This document shows positions 52,153 to 61,639 of a stretch of DNA of 64,000 nt, in pieces. The notes beneath the pieces are model-generated. The model saw nothing but the letters and a program-made list of their open reading frames with translations. It was not told where the DNA came from and did not search any database. This stretch comes from JADCRZ01 sp031399065 (GTDB taxonomy: Bacteria; Bacteroidota; Bacteroidia; Chitinophagales; Chitinophagaceae). The stretch spans positions 1 through 64,000 of the forward strand of contig JANNOM010000023.1 in the NCBI GenBank assembly GCA_031399065.1, given 5' to 3'. Each line of letters starts with the position of its first letter. Within the stretch, counting starts at the first letter, position 1. The position numbers and the translations under genes were made by a program.

Positions 52153-53976
52153 TCAGTAGCCGGGATTCTGAACCAGGTTTCCTTTCAGTACCTCAGGCTG
52201 CGGGAAGGGATGCAGGTACATTTTCTTTGTAAACAGCCTGGTTTCGAACGACCAGGTGGACCATGTATAGGTTCTTTCGTTTACCCTGTTGATCCGCAGG
52301 CCTTCAAACGCACCGTTCATTACTCCGTCTTCTTCAGCAATTAACCAACGCCTGATATCCCACATGCGGTGATCTTCAAATATCAGTTCGATGGCGCTCT
52401 CGTTTCTTACCCGTTGGCGAAACTGCTCCTGGCTAAGCCCTGTGGGCAGGTTGGGCATGTCGGAGCGGTTCCGGATTTTGTTGACTGCCGCGTAGGCTTC
52501 CGCCGGCGGTGCGGCATTATATTCATTCAATGCTTCTGCATAATACAGGTAAAGCTCGTTTAAGCGATATAAAACGTCATTAACATTTATACGACCCGTA
52601 ACGGTGGGAATAAACTTACGCATCCAGGTTCCTCCAAAACAATTGTTATACACGTTCGCCGGCGTACCTCCATTGTATAAAGCTACATTCGGGAAGGAAA
52701 CATTGAAATAAGACCTTGTATAACAAAGCGTCTGCTTGAACCTGGGGTCCAGCTCATAATATTTTGCCAGCAGGTTATTACCACCCGAAGCAGGCCAGCT
52801 TTGAGGAGTGCCATCTTTTTTTTCGTACTTCTTTAAAAAATTAAGCGGCATAGTACAACCGGAACGGCTGGTACCTGCAAACGTTGGTAAAAAAAGCCGG
52901 ATGGGATCGTTGGAAAAATTATTAGCCGCATTTCCCTGGTAAGCTAGTATGACTTCAGAATTATTAAAAATATCCCATGAATTACGGTAGTTGCCCGCAG
53001 GGATTTGCGGAGCTCCCGTATTTACACCAGATACCACCGTGTCGGAAGGGTTCCTGTTGGCAGGAACATCTATCATGGAATAACCGTTCGATTCCGCATA
53101 ATCTATAGCCGCCTTTGCAGCATCAGCGGCCAGTTTCCACCTGTTAAGGTCATAGTTTCCAAGACAAATCAGGCGGTTGTTTGACTCACCGGGCATAGAC
53201 AGGGAAGGCACAGCCGTATTGAATTGCGGACTGGCGGCCAGCAAGAGTGTTTTTGCTTTTACCAGGTAAGCAACTGTTTTGGTTACTCTTCCTGTAAACG
53301 TGGCCGGGTAACTGGCCGGAAGATCCGGGTTCGCAATAGCATCATCGCAATCCCTGATGATAAACTTTATACAGGAGTCCAGCGAACTTCTGGGTACATC
53401 GATGGGTACGCCGGCTTCAAATACCTGGTCTACGATCGGTACGCCGCCATAGCGTTTTATCATTTCAAGGTAATTCATAGCTCGCAATACTTTTACCTCA
53501 CCGGTAACCTGGTTAATATAAGATTGCGTGGCAGATGGGTCCTTTTCAGGTACTTCCCCGGCTCTTTTCAGAATCAGGTTGATCTGGCGTAATGCTATCC
53601 ACCTTATATAATAGCGGTAATCCTCAATGGCCACTATATTGGTAGGAAGCACGTTTCCCTTGTTCCATTCATTGGTTAAATAATATCCCGCTTCGGAGGC
53701 ATCCCCTTCATCGCACATAGCAGAAGTGGGTCCTGCCGCATCGTATTGAACTACCGGCACCGTATAAGAAAAATATTGCTGGTCGCCGTAACGAAACAGG
53801 GAATGCATCCCGTATTTGTAAACAGTTACAATAAACGACTCCAGGTTATTCCGGGTGCTGAATACCGTGTTTTCAGTAATATCGGTACCCGGTGCCTTAT
53901 CAAGGAAGTCTTTGGTACATGCAGGTATTCCCGTAACAAGCAAACAAAAAATAAATAAATAAATTATTTTTCTCAT
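52153..53976 (-). CDS. SusD/RagB family outer-membrane lipoprotein (first pair)
   Basis: From ATG 53976 the protein is 607 residues with the SPII signal MRKIIYLFIFCLL and lipobox GIPAC. It shows MNYLEMIKRYGGVPIVDQVF and NESAIELIFEDHRMWDIRRW pieces (YGGVPIVDQ; LIFEDHRMWDIRRW) and the C-terminal HPFPQPEVLKGNLVQNPGY. An upstream start at 54030 would overlap the susC end and has no signal-peptide sense. The gene begins 13 bases after the first susC. Confidence 0.93.
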   Translation of the reverse strand: MRKIIYLFIFCLLVTGIPACTKDFLDKAPGTDITENTVFSTRNNLESFIVTVYKYGMHSLFRYGDQQYFSYTVPVVQYDAAGPTSAMCDEGDASEAGYYLTNEWNKGNVLPTNIVAIEDYRYYIRWIALRQINLILKRAGEVPEKDPSATQSYINQVTGEVKVLRAMNYLEMIKRYGGVPIVDQVFEAGVPIDVPRSSLDSCIKFIIRDCDDAIANPDLPASYPATFTGRVTKTVAYLVKAKTLLLAASPQFNTAVPSLSMPGESNNRLICLGNYDLNRWKLAADAAKAAIDYAESNGYSMIDVPANRNPSDTVVSGVNTGAPQIPAGNYRNSWDIFNNSEVILAYQGNAANNFSNDPIRLFLPTFAGTSRSGCTMPLNFLKKYEKKDGTPQSWPASGGNNLLAKYYELDPRFKQTLCYTRSYFNVSFPNVALYNGGTPANVYNNCFGGTWMRKFIPTVTGRINVNDVLYRLNELYLYYAEALNEYNAAPPAEAYAAVNKIRNRSDMPNLPTGLSQEQFRQRVRNESAIELIFEDHRMWDIRRWLIAEEDGVMNGAFEGLRINRVNERTYTWSTWSFETRLFTKKMYLHPFPQPEVLKGNLVQNPGY

Positions 53977-53989
53977 ATCACACAAGCTT

Positions 53990-56900
53990 TTAAAAATTAA
54001 CGTTGAGCCCCATATTGATGGTACGAACAAGTGGGTAAGGTTCGAGGTTGGTGTCCGATGTATTGGACGAGCTGTTTTCCGGATCGATGCCAGGATATGT
54101 TTTTTTCCAGGTAATCAGATTATTCGCATTGGCATATATTCGGCAGGAACTGATACCTACTTTACGCAGAAACGCCGCACTGGCTGTATAACCTATTTCT
54201 CCGTTTTTCAGGCGCAGATAGCTCGCGTCTGCAAGAAAAAAACTGGACCCCTGGGTATTGGGACTACCGCTCACGCTAAAACGGGGAAACCGGATAGGGA
54301 GGCCCTCTTCATATCGTTCCTGCGTCCAGCTCTCATTATGATAATCAGCAGCTCCTTCCGGTATCGGGCCGCCAAAGCCGGGTGCGCGCTGACGATTCAG
54401 ATAATATAGCGATACGTTACCGACTCCCTGGAATAAAACGGAAAAATCAAATCCACTGTAGTTGAGGGCCAGGGAAAAACCAAATGTCTTTTCCGGGATA
54501 TTGGAATATCCATAGGGTACCTGGTCGAAAGCGTCTACAATACCGTCTCCATTTACATCCCTGAACCGGAGATCGCCCGGCTGCACCCTGTTATTATTTG
54601 CCTGGTATGCGGGCCTTTTCGCATCATTCACTTCGTCCCAGGTATTGAAAAAACCGTCTGCAATCAAAACGAAGTTCTGGCCCAAACGCTGGCCCGTTCT
54701 GTTCTGGTAGGCATAGGTGTTGGGGATCTCATCTCTGAATAGTATCTTATTACGGGCAAAACTATAATTCGCACCGATCCTATACCCCACCTTTCCTATA
54801 AAATCACTGAAGGTAATATCGCCTTCATAACCCTTGTTCTCCATTCTACCCAGGTTGGTAGCGGGTTGTATTAAACCCGTGATAGCTGAGATCGTTTGGG
54901 GAGTAGCCAGGATATTATCGCGCTTTTCATTAAAGACATCGGCATTTATTTTCACCTTATCGTTATAAAGAAACATCTCCATTCCCACATTCTGCTTGAT
55001 GGAGCGTTCCCATGTTACGTTGGGATTACCGGTAGCCCCTTCCCTGAAACCATTATACCCGGAAAGCGTGGTACCTACATTTCCAAAGTAATACATGGCA
55101 TTCTGAAGAGACCCGTTAAATCCGGGTATTAAACTATAAGTGGTAGGGTTATAAAGAAAGCGGTTTCCACCGATCTGGTCGTTACCCACTTCTCCATAAG
55201 ACACTCTCAACTTTAAAAAGGTAATGGCCTTGCTGACAGGAAAGAAAGACTCTTTGGAAGCTACCCAACCAACGGAGTATGCCGGGAAAAATCCGAAGCG
55301 TTTGCCTGGAGCAAAATTCTCGGTTCCGTTATAGCCCACATTTACTTCAGCAAGATAACGGCCATCGTAATCATAGGTACCACGACTCACAAGACTCTGG
55401 TATCCTTTCGGAACGCCAAACTGAAACTCGGGATCGAAGGTTTTTTGCTGGTTATACAATAATAATCCTGTTACGTTATGATTGCCGAACCTTCTCTTAT
55501 AATCAACCGCGAATTCTGCCGTTATTCTCCTGTTGTAGGTTCCGTTCTGACTGAATCCGAACTGCGCTTCCGTAGTGTTGGGAACATAGTTGACCGTACC
55601 CCCATTAATAGGTCCGCCATTGATCGGGAAAGCCGTATAAGAAATCAGCGTTTTGGTATTTATGATCGTCTGCTGGTTATAAGTCTGTATAGCTGCTGTG
55701 GCATGTGTAGATAACCCTTTGGTGACGAAACCCAGATCGAGATCGCCGCGTAAAGAACCGTTTAGATAATTACGATACGACCGGGACACCCCACCTGCAG
55801 CACCTGGAAACAACAGCGCCGCATACGGATTACCGTTCTGCGCATTGATGTTTACCACTTTGCCGTCTACTACCCCAGGTCCGTCGAGCGGCGCAGCTCT
55901 CAGTATATCGCCTACTACCCTTTCCGTGCCACCGTTGTTCGTATTTCCGTTTCTTATTTCCGTTTGGGTAGACAGGTCCATGGCTATGGTAAAACGTTTG
56001 GTCACTTCAAAATTAAAATTCGATCGCACATTGTATCTTCTGAAAGTAGACTGCGCGTTAAACTCCGGAACGATATCCGTAAGATCTTTGAATAATCCCT
56101 GCTGATTAAAAAAACCACCTGATATAAAATACCTTACTTTCCGCTGTCCACCGCTAATATTGATATTATGCTGTGATTGAGTGGACACCTTGCGGAATAA
56201 AAGATCTGACCAGTCCCTGTCGGGGTGAAATATGGGATCTGTACCATTTCTGTATAACTCGATATCCCTTTCGGAATACCTGGGCAGATAAGCTGCCCCG
56301 GTTACATAGGTATCTGATTTAAGTCCTTTATTATAATTAGTAGCATAATCGGCTGCACTCATGGAATGCCTTAAATCCGTAAAGGAGTTAAATCCCTGGT
56401 TGAATGTATAACTAACCCTGGGAGGGCCTGTTTTACCTCGTTTGGTGGTGATAATAATGACGCCGTTGGCTCCCCTGATACCATAAACTGCCGTAGAAGA
56501 AGCGTCTTTAAGTATAGTTACGGATTCTATCTCGTTTGGGTCTATATTGTTGTAATTGTCTACCTGTATACCGTCCACTATAGCCAGTGGATCGGTGTTT
56601 CCGGAAAAAGTGCCCACCCCTCTTATTCTTATGCGGGAGGCATCGTTACCGGGCTCACCGCCGGACTGGGTCGCAAATAAACCGGGTAATCTGCCTACCA
56701 GTGAATTACTGATATTAGCTACCGGAGACTGCACCAGTTCTTTTGTATTGATCGTTGAAACGGCGCCTGTATTATTAATTTTCTTCTGCGTACCATATCC
56801 TACCACTATTACATCATCAAGAGAGTTGGTAGTAGTGGCCATTTTTATGTTGAACGTTAACTCCGAACCTACCGTAAGCTCCTGGGTGGTGTAACCCACG

Positions 56901-57484
56901 CTGGTAATGGAAAGTACTGAAGCAGCACTTTTTACTTTAAGCCGGAAAAAACCCTTGGCATTAGTGCTGGTAGCATTGGATGTCTCTTTCTCCCGTATGG
57001 TAATACCCTCGATTGGCTGCCCCTTTTCATCGTATACATAACCGCTTATCTCTATATCGGCTCCTGGTGCGATGGTAGTTTTAAGCTCGGAAGTGGCTTC
57101 AGTAGCTGTTTCAGGAACTTTACTATTCGAAAATAACACAACCTGCTCATTCACTACCCTGTAACCGATATTATAGGCGCTAAGGTCTTCATTGAAAAAA
57201 TCAAGCAGTGTTTTGTCCTTTACGGAACAGGTTACTGTTCGTTGCATTTTAATAGAACTCGCGCTAAAGCTGAAATCAACATTTGTTTGCTGCCTGATTA
57301 AGTTTATAACCCGCTGTAGCGACTCATTTTTCACATTGAGTGTTATCCGTTTCTCCAGAACGTTCTGCGCCATAGCTTCCCTGGCATGCAGTGAAAAAGC
57401 GGAAACTGTCAGGAACACTAATTGAAATGCTGTTATTTTCATAACAAGAATCGTTGAAGCAACGATTAGTTGCTTGGATTTCAT
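53990..57484 (-). CDS. SusC/RagA transporter with STN signalling domain
   Basis: A 1164-residue outer-membrane transporter. After the signal peptide (to about residue 40) come an STN domain (ITLNVKNESLQRVINLIRQQ), a carboxypeptidase-like domain (ISGYVYDEKGQPIEGITI), a plug (IRIRGVGTFSGNTDPLAIVDG, EIESVTILKDASSTAVYGIRG in part) and a 22-strand barrel. The STN domain lets a loaded transporter contact the FecR anti-sigma factor encoded next upstream, so this SusC is expected to trigger the locus. It pairs with the SusD gene directly after it. Confidence 0.94.
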   Translation of the reverse strand: MKSKQLIVASTILVMKITAFQLVFLTVSAFSLHAREAMAQNVLEKRITLNVKNESLQRVINLIRQQTNVDFSFSASSIKMQRTVTCSVKDKTLLDFFNEDLSAYNIGYRVVNEQVVLFSNSKVPETATEATSELKTTIAPGADIEISGYVYDEKGQPIEGITIREKETSNATSTNAKGFFRLKVKSAASVLSITSVGYTTQELTVGSELTFNIKMATTTNSLDDVIVVGYGTQKKINNTGAVSTINTKELVQSPVANISNSLVGRLPGLFATQSGGEPGNDASRIRIRGVGTFSGNTDPLAIVDGIQVDNYNNIDPNEIESVTILKDASSTAVYGIRGANGVIIITTKRGKTGPPRVSYTFNQGFNSFTDLRHSMSAADYATNYNKGLKSDTYVTGAAYLPRYSERDIELYRNGTDPIFHPDRDWSDLLFRKVSTQSQHNINISGGQRKVRYFISGGFFNQQGLFKDLTDIVPEFNAQSTFRRYNVRSNFNFEVTKRFTIAMDLSTQTEIRNGNTNNGGTERVVGDILRAAPLDGPGVVDGKVVNINAQNGNPYAALLFPGAAGGVSRSYRNYLNGSLRGDLDLGFVTKGLSTHATAAIQTYNQQTIINTKTLISYTAFPINGGPINGGTVNYVPNTTEAQFGFSQNGTYNRRITAEFAVDYKRRFGNHNVTGLLLYNQQKTFDPEFQFGVPKGYQSLVSRGTYDYDGRYLAEVNVGYNGTENFAPGKRFGFFPAYSVGWVASKESFFPVSKAITFLKLRVSYGEVGNDQIGGNRFLYNPTTYSLIPGFNGSLQNAMYYFGNVGTTLSGYNGFREGATGNPNVTWERSIKQNVGMEMFLYNDKVKINADVFNEKRDNILATPQTISAITGLIQPATNLGRMENKGYEGDITFSDFIGKVGYRIGANYSFARNKILFRDEIPNTYAYQNRTGQRLGQNFVLIADGFFNTWDEVNDAKRPAYQANNNRVQPGDLRFRDVNGDGIVDAFDQVPYGYSNIPEKTFGFSLALNYSGFDFSVLFQGVGNVSLYYLNRQRAPGFGGPIPEGAADYHNESWTQERYEEGLPIRFPRFSVSGSPNTQGSSFFLADASYLRLKNGEIGYTASAAFLRKVGISSCRIYANANNLITWKKTYPGIDPENSSSNTSDTNLEPYPLVRTINMGLNVNF

Positions 57485-57623
57485 AAATTTGTTAGATTTG
57501 ATTAAGAAGTGCTATCGTTTCAAAACAGTTAATTCTGTTAAGAGTTGGTTGTATCCCCATACTTCCAGCTCTTTTTAATAATTTCAAATGGCTTATATTC
57601 TCATGTTTATTTATTGAAGTTAA

Positions 57624-58697
57624 TTATGGGCAACCGTTTCCTTTTATTAGAATCTTCGTTCCGTTTATTTCGTAATCCGCATTGGTAGCAAGGCAGATTA
57701 TATTTAATTTATCGTACAGATTTTGCCTGTTTACATCCCCGCTAAAAACACATCTATAGATGTCTTCATTATTCACGATTATTTCAATTCCGTATATGGT
57801 TTCGAGTTCTTTTAATATCTGTAATAATTGCACATTTTCATATATAAAATCGCCCGTTTTTATCAGCGTTCCGGAAGATGAAACCGCTCTTGCCTGGGAA
57901 ATTACCACCGGGCTATCTACCAAAGTAGTTTCAAAAAAATGCCTGCTGATTTTGTATACTGCTTTCTGATTGGGGGTTACTATAAGACTCATGTTCTTCG
58001 GCTCCTGCTGCACGATGGCTTCGTTTTCGTATACCTGTACTTTCCCGGATAGTACTTCTACTTCGATATTGCCTGCAACGCTGTTAGTGCGTATGGTGAA
58101 GGAAGTACCCAGCACTTTGGTAACCAGGTTATCGTAATAAACATAAAATGGTTTAAGCGGATCTTTGGCGATTTGGAAAAAAGCTTCTCCTTCCACATAA
58201 ACCTCTCTTTTGGCGGAAAATTGTTTACTGGAATAAAAAACGGAGGCGTTGGGCTTCAGGTGTATCCGGCTTCCGTCGGGAAGTGTGACATTCAATGAAT
58301 TGCCGGTTATGTTAGTGGTCCTTTGAGAGCTGTTTTCAACAAATTCATCGATGAAGCGGCTACTGCTCTTATTATTAAAAAAATAAAATGAAACGGCCAT
58401 TACTGCAATTACGGAGGCGGCGGCCAGCCATTTCACGACTGGAATACTCATTTTTTTTCTGTCTGTCCCAGCACTTTTTTGCGATGTAAGAATCTGGTTC
58501 ATGATATCACGGGAAGTATCTAAAGGAAGATCTGTTCCTGGGTGTGCGTCGTCTTCATACATCGTTTTATCGAACTTTTTTTCCAGTAAATCGTCAAAAT
58601 CTCCTGATGACAGTAGCTCAAAAAACTCATCCTTTTCTTTCGCGGAGATGTTATTATCTACATAAAGCATCAGTAAATAGCTGAATCTTTCTTTCAT
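57624..58697 (-). CDS. FecR-family anti-sigma factor
   Basis: From ATG 58697 the product is 357 residues. A cytoplasmic N-terminus of about 85 residues binds the sigma factor, a membrane segment follows (WLAAASVIAVMAVSFYFF), and the periplasmic part holds the FecR domain (VTLPDGSRIHLKPNASVFYS, VYVEGEAFFQIAKDP, VLGTSFTIRT) and a C-terminal DUF4974-like domain with LLQILKELETIYGIEI. It transmits the signal from the STN domain of the neighbouring SusC. An upstream TTG at 58706 adds three residues. Confidence 0.93.
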   Translation of the reverse strand: MKERFSYLLMLYVDNNISAKEKDEFFELLSSGDFDDLLEKKFDKTMYEDDAHPGTDLPLDTSRDIMNQILTSQKSAGTDRKKMSIPVVKWLAAASVIAVMAVSFYFFNNKSSSRFIDEFVENSSQRTTNITGNSLNVTLPDGSRIHLKPNASVFYSSKQFSAKREVYVEGEAFFQIAKDPLKPFYVYYDNLVTKVLGTSFTIRTNSVAGNIEVEVLSGKVQVYENEAIVQQEPKNMSLIVTPNQKAVYKISRHFFETTLVDSPVVISQARAVSSSGTLIKTGDFIYENVQLLQILKELETIYGIEIIVNNEDIYRCVFSGDVNRQNLYDKLNIICLATNADYEINGTKILIKGNGCP

Positions 58698-58857
58698 AGC
58701 GCTCAAAACAATTAATATTTTAACCTGTACCCTGTAATATACAATCGTCCGCCAATGAAGGAGTACCGACTTAAATAATAATTATATTTTCAGAATTTCC
58801 GGCGGGTTAAATAAACAGGGAGATACACAAATGTGCCGGGTGAGGACGAGTTCAGAG

Positions 58858-59448
58858 TCAATAAATGAAAAACAAAATAAGCAGGTTCCAGTGCGTGTTA
58901 ACAAAAAGCCGGATATGACTCAGTGCGCGAGACATATGCGTTTTTACAGTAAGTGGGGATATGTTCAGCTGTTCTGCTATTTCACGGTAAGAAAGGTTTT
59001 TTTCCCTGGCCAATTGGTATACCTGGAATTGTTTTTCGGGCAAGGATCCCAGTGCCTCTTTTATTAGCTTGGTATAATCCGCCTCCGTTAATCCCTGCTG
59101 GGTGGAGTCATCCTCGAACTGCTGGTTATTTTTTATGTGGTTGAGCGCTTTCCACTCAATGGCTATCTTCTTAAGCCTGTTTAGAATATTATTTTTTGCC
59201 ACGGTAAAAAGCCATCCTTCTACAGGCAACTCTTTTTGAAAATCTGACCGTTTGATCCATAATTTCAGAAAAACCTCCTGCACTACTTCCTGAGCAAGGG
59301 CCGGAGACTTTAGATACCGAATTGCCACCCTGTATATACGGTTACGGTGTCGGTTGTAAATTACCTGGAAAGCATGTTCACTGCCAGTAGCCAGCAAAGA
59401 CAAGAGCTTTTCTTCCTCATAACGGTTTTGTTCCTGGTACAATTTCAA
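58858..59448 (-). CDS. ECF sigma factor (RNA polymerase sigma-70 family)
   Basis: A 196-residue ECF sigma factor. Region 2 has IYRVAIRYLKSPALAQEVVQEVFLKLW (in part RVAIRYLKSPALAQEVVQ) and region 4 ALGSLPEKQFQVYQLA with the HTH LSYREIAEQLNISPLTVKTH. It should direct RNA polymerase to the polysaccharide locus when FecR releases it. The frame offers only a TTG start (59448) after an in-frame stop; no ATG is nearby. It is 160 bases upstream of fecR. Confidence 0.93.
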   Translation of the reverse strand: MKLYQEQNRYEEEKLLSLLATGSEHAFQVIYNRHRNRIYRVAIRYLKSPALAQEVVQEVFLKLWIKRSDFQKELPVEGWLFTVAKNNILNRLKKIAIEWKALNHIKNNQQFEDDSTQQGLTEADYTKLIKEALGSLPEKQFQVYQLAREKNLSYREIAEQLNISPLTVKTHMSRALSHIRLFVNTHWNLLILFFIY

Positions 59449-59640
59449 TTCGTCTTTTACTTCTTTTTAAATATGGTAGCTTCTGTATAGTATTTGAAAA
59501 ACCGATTAATCAACTAATTTACAACTAAATGTCAATATTTTACAATTTTGATCAGATATCCGGCCATTCTTCGTTACTAACTCTGCAACTTAAAGTAGAT
59601 AATCTGCCAACGTAATTTAAACCAGTAATGCAGCTTACTA

Positions 59641-59670
59641 AAAAAGCCATCCTGTAAAACAAGATGGCCT
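59641..59670 (-). terminator. Hairpin after the small conserved gene
   Basis: GCCATC at 59646-59651 pairs with GATGGC at 59663-59668, extended by TGT/ACA inside. On the minus strand it is followed by six T, so it ends the transcript of the 59702-60046 gene; the plus side also has a T run. Confidence 0.75.
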
Positions 59671-59701
59671 TTATTATGTGAATACATTTTTAACAAACGG
59701 T

Positions 59702-60046
59702 TTATTCTCCAAAAATCTGCTGTTCTTCCCGATCCTGCACAGAGATTTTCCTGATAAAATCGTCATAACGCTCGTCTTCATGATTGGAGTAAACTCCGTA
59801 AGCATCTATACTGTATCCGACAAGCCCGTCCTTCGCTTCGATAATATAAAGTACTACGGAATCAGAAGGGTCCGATTCACCTTCGAAACGGTAGGTCTTT
59901 ATAATTTGGAGGTCTTCGGGATTGTAGAACTTCCCGTTATTAGCCGTAAAGCCTTCAGGTGCAAGTGTAAATTCAATATCTTGTCTTTTAAGTCTTAATT
60001 TTTCCAGGATATAGCTAAGTGTCGTCATTTCTGTAGATTTGCTCAT
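59702..60046 (-). CDS. Conserved small Bacteroidota protein of unknown function
   Basis: A 114-residue acidic protein with IIKTYRFEGESDPSDSVVLYIIEAKDGLVGYSIDAYGVYS in its middle (pieces YRFEGESDPSDSVVLYI and DAYGVYS). This pattern recurs in a small family widespread in Bacteroidota, sometimes mislabelled phosphoribosylpyrophosphate synthetase; it has no PRPP-binding motif. The function is unknown. The gene stands alone with its own terminator. Confidence 0.7.
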   Translation of the reverse strand: MSKSTEMTTLSYILEKLRLKRQDIEFTLAPEGFTANNGKFYNPEDLQIIKTYRFEGESDPSDSVVLYIIEAKDGLVGYSIDAYGVYSNHEDERYDDFIRKISVQDREEQQIFGE

Positions 60047-60155
60047 GGTGGTTTATTTTAGAGTCACAGTCCAAAATACATACCACTAAAATAAAAAGGC
60101 ACCCACTCATCAATTGGAGGCCGTAAGCAAGATTTACCCAGCCCTACCGTAGAAC

Positions 60156-61598
60156 TTATTCCTCAAACTCATTTTGAGACTCGTGCGTCCTCAGCTTATT
60201 ATATAAAGTCTTCCTGTCTATTTTCAATAGTTCTGCGGCCTTAGTCTTATTAAAGTTTACTTGCTTTAGCACATTCATGATCGTTTCGTACTCAGCCTGC
60301 GTAGCGGCGTTTTTAAGGTCGTGGGAAGTATGGGCTAAGGGTGTTGAGGTGTTAACAGTTGCCTGCTGCTGATAATCGCTAACCGGCATATAAGATGATC
60401 TGTTGGTTATTTCCCACGGCAGGGTACCGGCATCTACCAGAGAGCCACTGGTAAGAAGAGCAGCCCGGCGGATCACATTACGGAATTCTCTCAGGTTACC
60501 CGGCCAGGCATAGTCCATGAATAATTCAACCACTTCTTTTTCGAATCCTTCAATACTCTTATTTAACTCGTGGCAGGCTTTGGTCAGAAAAAATTCGGCG
60601 AAAAGAGGAATATCTTCCCTTCTGCCCCGCAATGGGGGGATATTGATAGAAAACTCATTAAACCGGTGGTATAAATCTTCTCTAAATTTGCCCTTGCGAT
60701 AGGCATCCTGTAGATTTTCGTTGGAGGCAACGATTATCCGTACGTCGACATTCATCTCTTTCGTACCTCCCACTCTCTTGAACTTCCTTTCCTGGATCAC
60801 CCTCAACAGGCTGGCTTGAATCTCGGAAGATAAATTGGCCACTTCATCCAGGAACAGAGTGCCCCCGTTAGCCAGTTCAAAATGACCTTCTTTATCGTTC
60901 AGTGCCCCGGTGAAAGACCCCTTAACGTGACCGAAAAGCTCACTGCCCGAAAGTTCTTTGGACAGCGTACCACAGTCCATGGCCACAAAAGGCTTGTCTC
61001 TCCGGTCGCTGCTATTATGTATGGTCTTAGCCACTACTTCCTTACCTGTACCGCTTTCCCCATACAATATTACGCTGTATGGCGTAGGGGCAACCAGTTC
61101 AATTTGCTTGTATAAGTCTTTGGTCGCCGAACTCTGTCCTACTAAAAAGTCATTATCCGAATAGGTAGCAACGGGCGATTTTTTCCTGGGTGCCATCGCC
61201 ATTTCCATCACGGCAGATGAAGTAGAAGCCTTATCCAGCGGCTGATTCAGGGCCTTACTGATAACGTTCAATACCTCGTCGGGTATCAGGGGTTTGGTAA
61301 TATAATCGAAAGCTCCCTGCTTTATAACATCTACCGCAGTTTTAATGTCCGAATAACCGGTTATTATAATAACGATCATTTGAGGGTTGATCGTTTTGAT
61401 TTCATGGAGTACTTCTTTTCCTTCCTTGTCTCCCAGCCTGAAATCGCACAGAACAACGTCAAACTGCACTTCTTTTACCTTGGCTATGCCCTTTGACCCG
61501 TTATGCGCCACGTCCGTCTCAAAACCTTTGCGTTGCAGGTACCTGCTTAGCAACGAGCACATGTCCATATCGTCATCAATAATTAGAATACGCTTCAT
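60156..61598 (-). CDS. Sigma-54-dependent response regulator (NtrC/AtoC type)
   Basis: The 480-residue regulator has a REC domain (ILIIDDDMDMCSLL, phospho-acceptor Asp in VVLCDFRLGD, Lys in YITKPLIPDE), an AAA+ domain (Walker A GESGTGKE, GSFTGA in place of the usual GAFTGA sigma-54 contact, Walker B GGTLFLDEVANL) and a Fis-type HTH (NFNKTKAAELLKIDRKTLYNKL in part). It activates sigma-54 promoters. The conservative GSFTGA variant also occurs in functional family members. A TAnnTTTG box precedes it. Confidence 0.94.
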   Translation of the reverse strand: MKRILIIDDDMDMCSLLSRYLQRKGFETDVAHNGSKGIAKVKEVQFDVVLCDFRLGDKEGKEVLHEIKTINPQMIVIIITGYSDIKTAVDVIKQGAFDYITKPLIPDEVLNVISKALNQPLDKASTSSAVMEMAMAPRKKSPVATYSDNDFLVGQSSATKDLYKQIELVAPTPYSVILYGESGTGKEVVAKTIHNSSDRRDKPFVAMDCGTLSKELSGSELFGHVKGSFTGALNDKEGHFELANGGTLFLDEVANLSSEIQASLLRVIQERKFKRVGGTKEMNVDVRIIVASNENLQDAYRKGKFREDLYHRFNEFSINIPPLRGRREDIPLFAEFFLTKACHELNKSIEGFEKEVVELFMDYAWPGNLREFRNVIRRAALLTSGSLVDAGTLPWEITNRSSYMPVSDYQQQATVNTSTPLAHTSHDLKNAATQAEYETIMNVLKQVNFNKTKAAELLKIDRKTLYNKLRTHESQNEFEE

Positions 61599-61615
61599 TC
61601 AACTTATTATTTTTG

Positions 61616-61623
61616 CAAACTTA
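61616..61623 (-). promoter_or_regulatory. TAnnTTTG box before the sigma-54 response regulator
   Basis: TAAGTTTG on the minus strand, 18 bases from ATG 61598, in the 41-base gap after the YihY gene. Confidence 0.45.
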
Positions 61624-61639
61624 AAATTAATGATAATTA

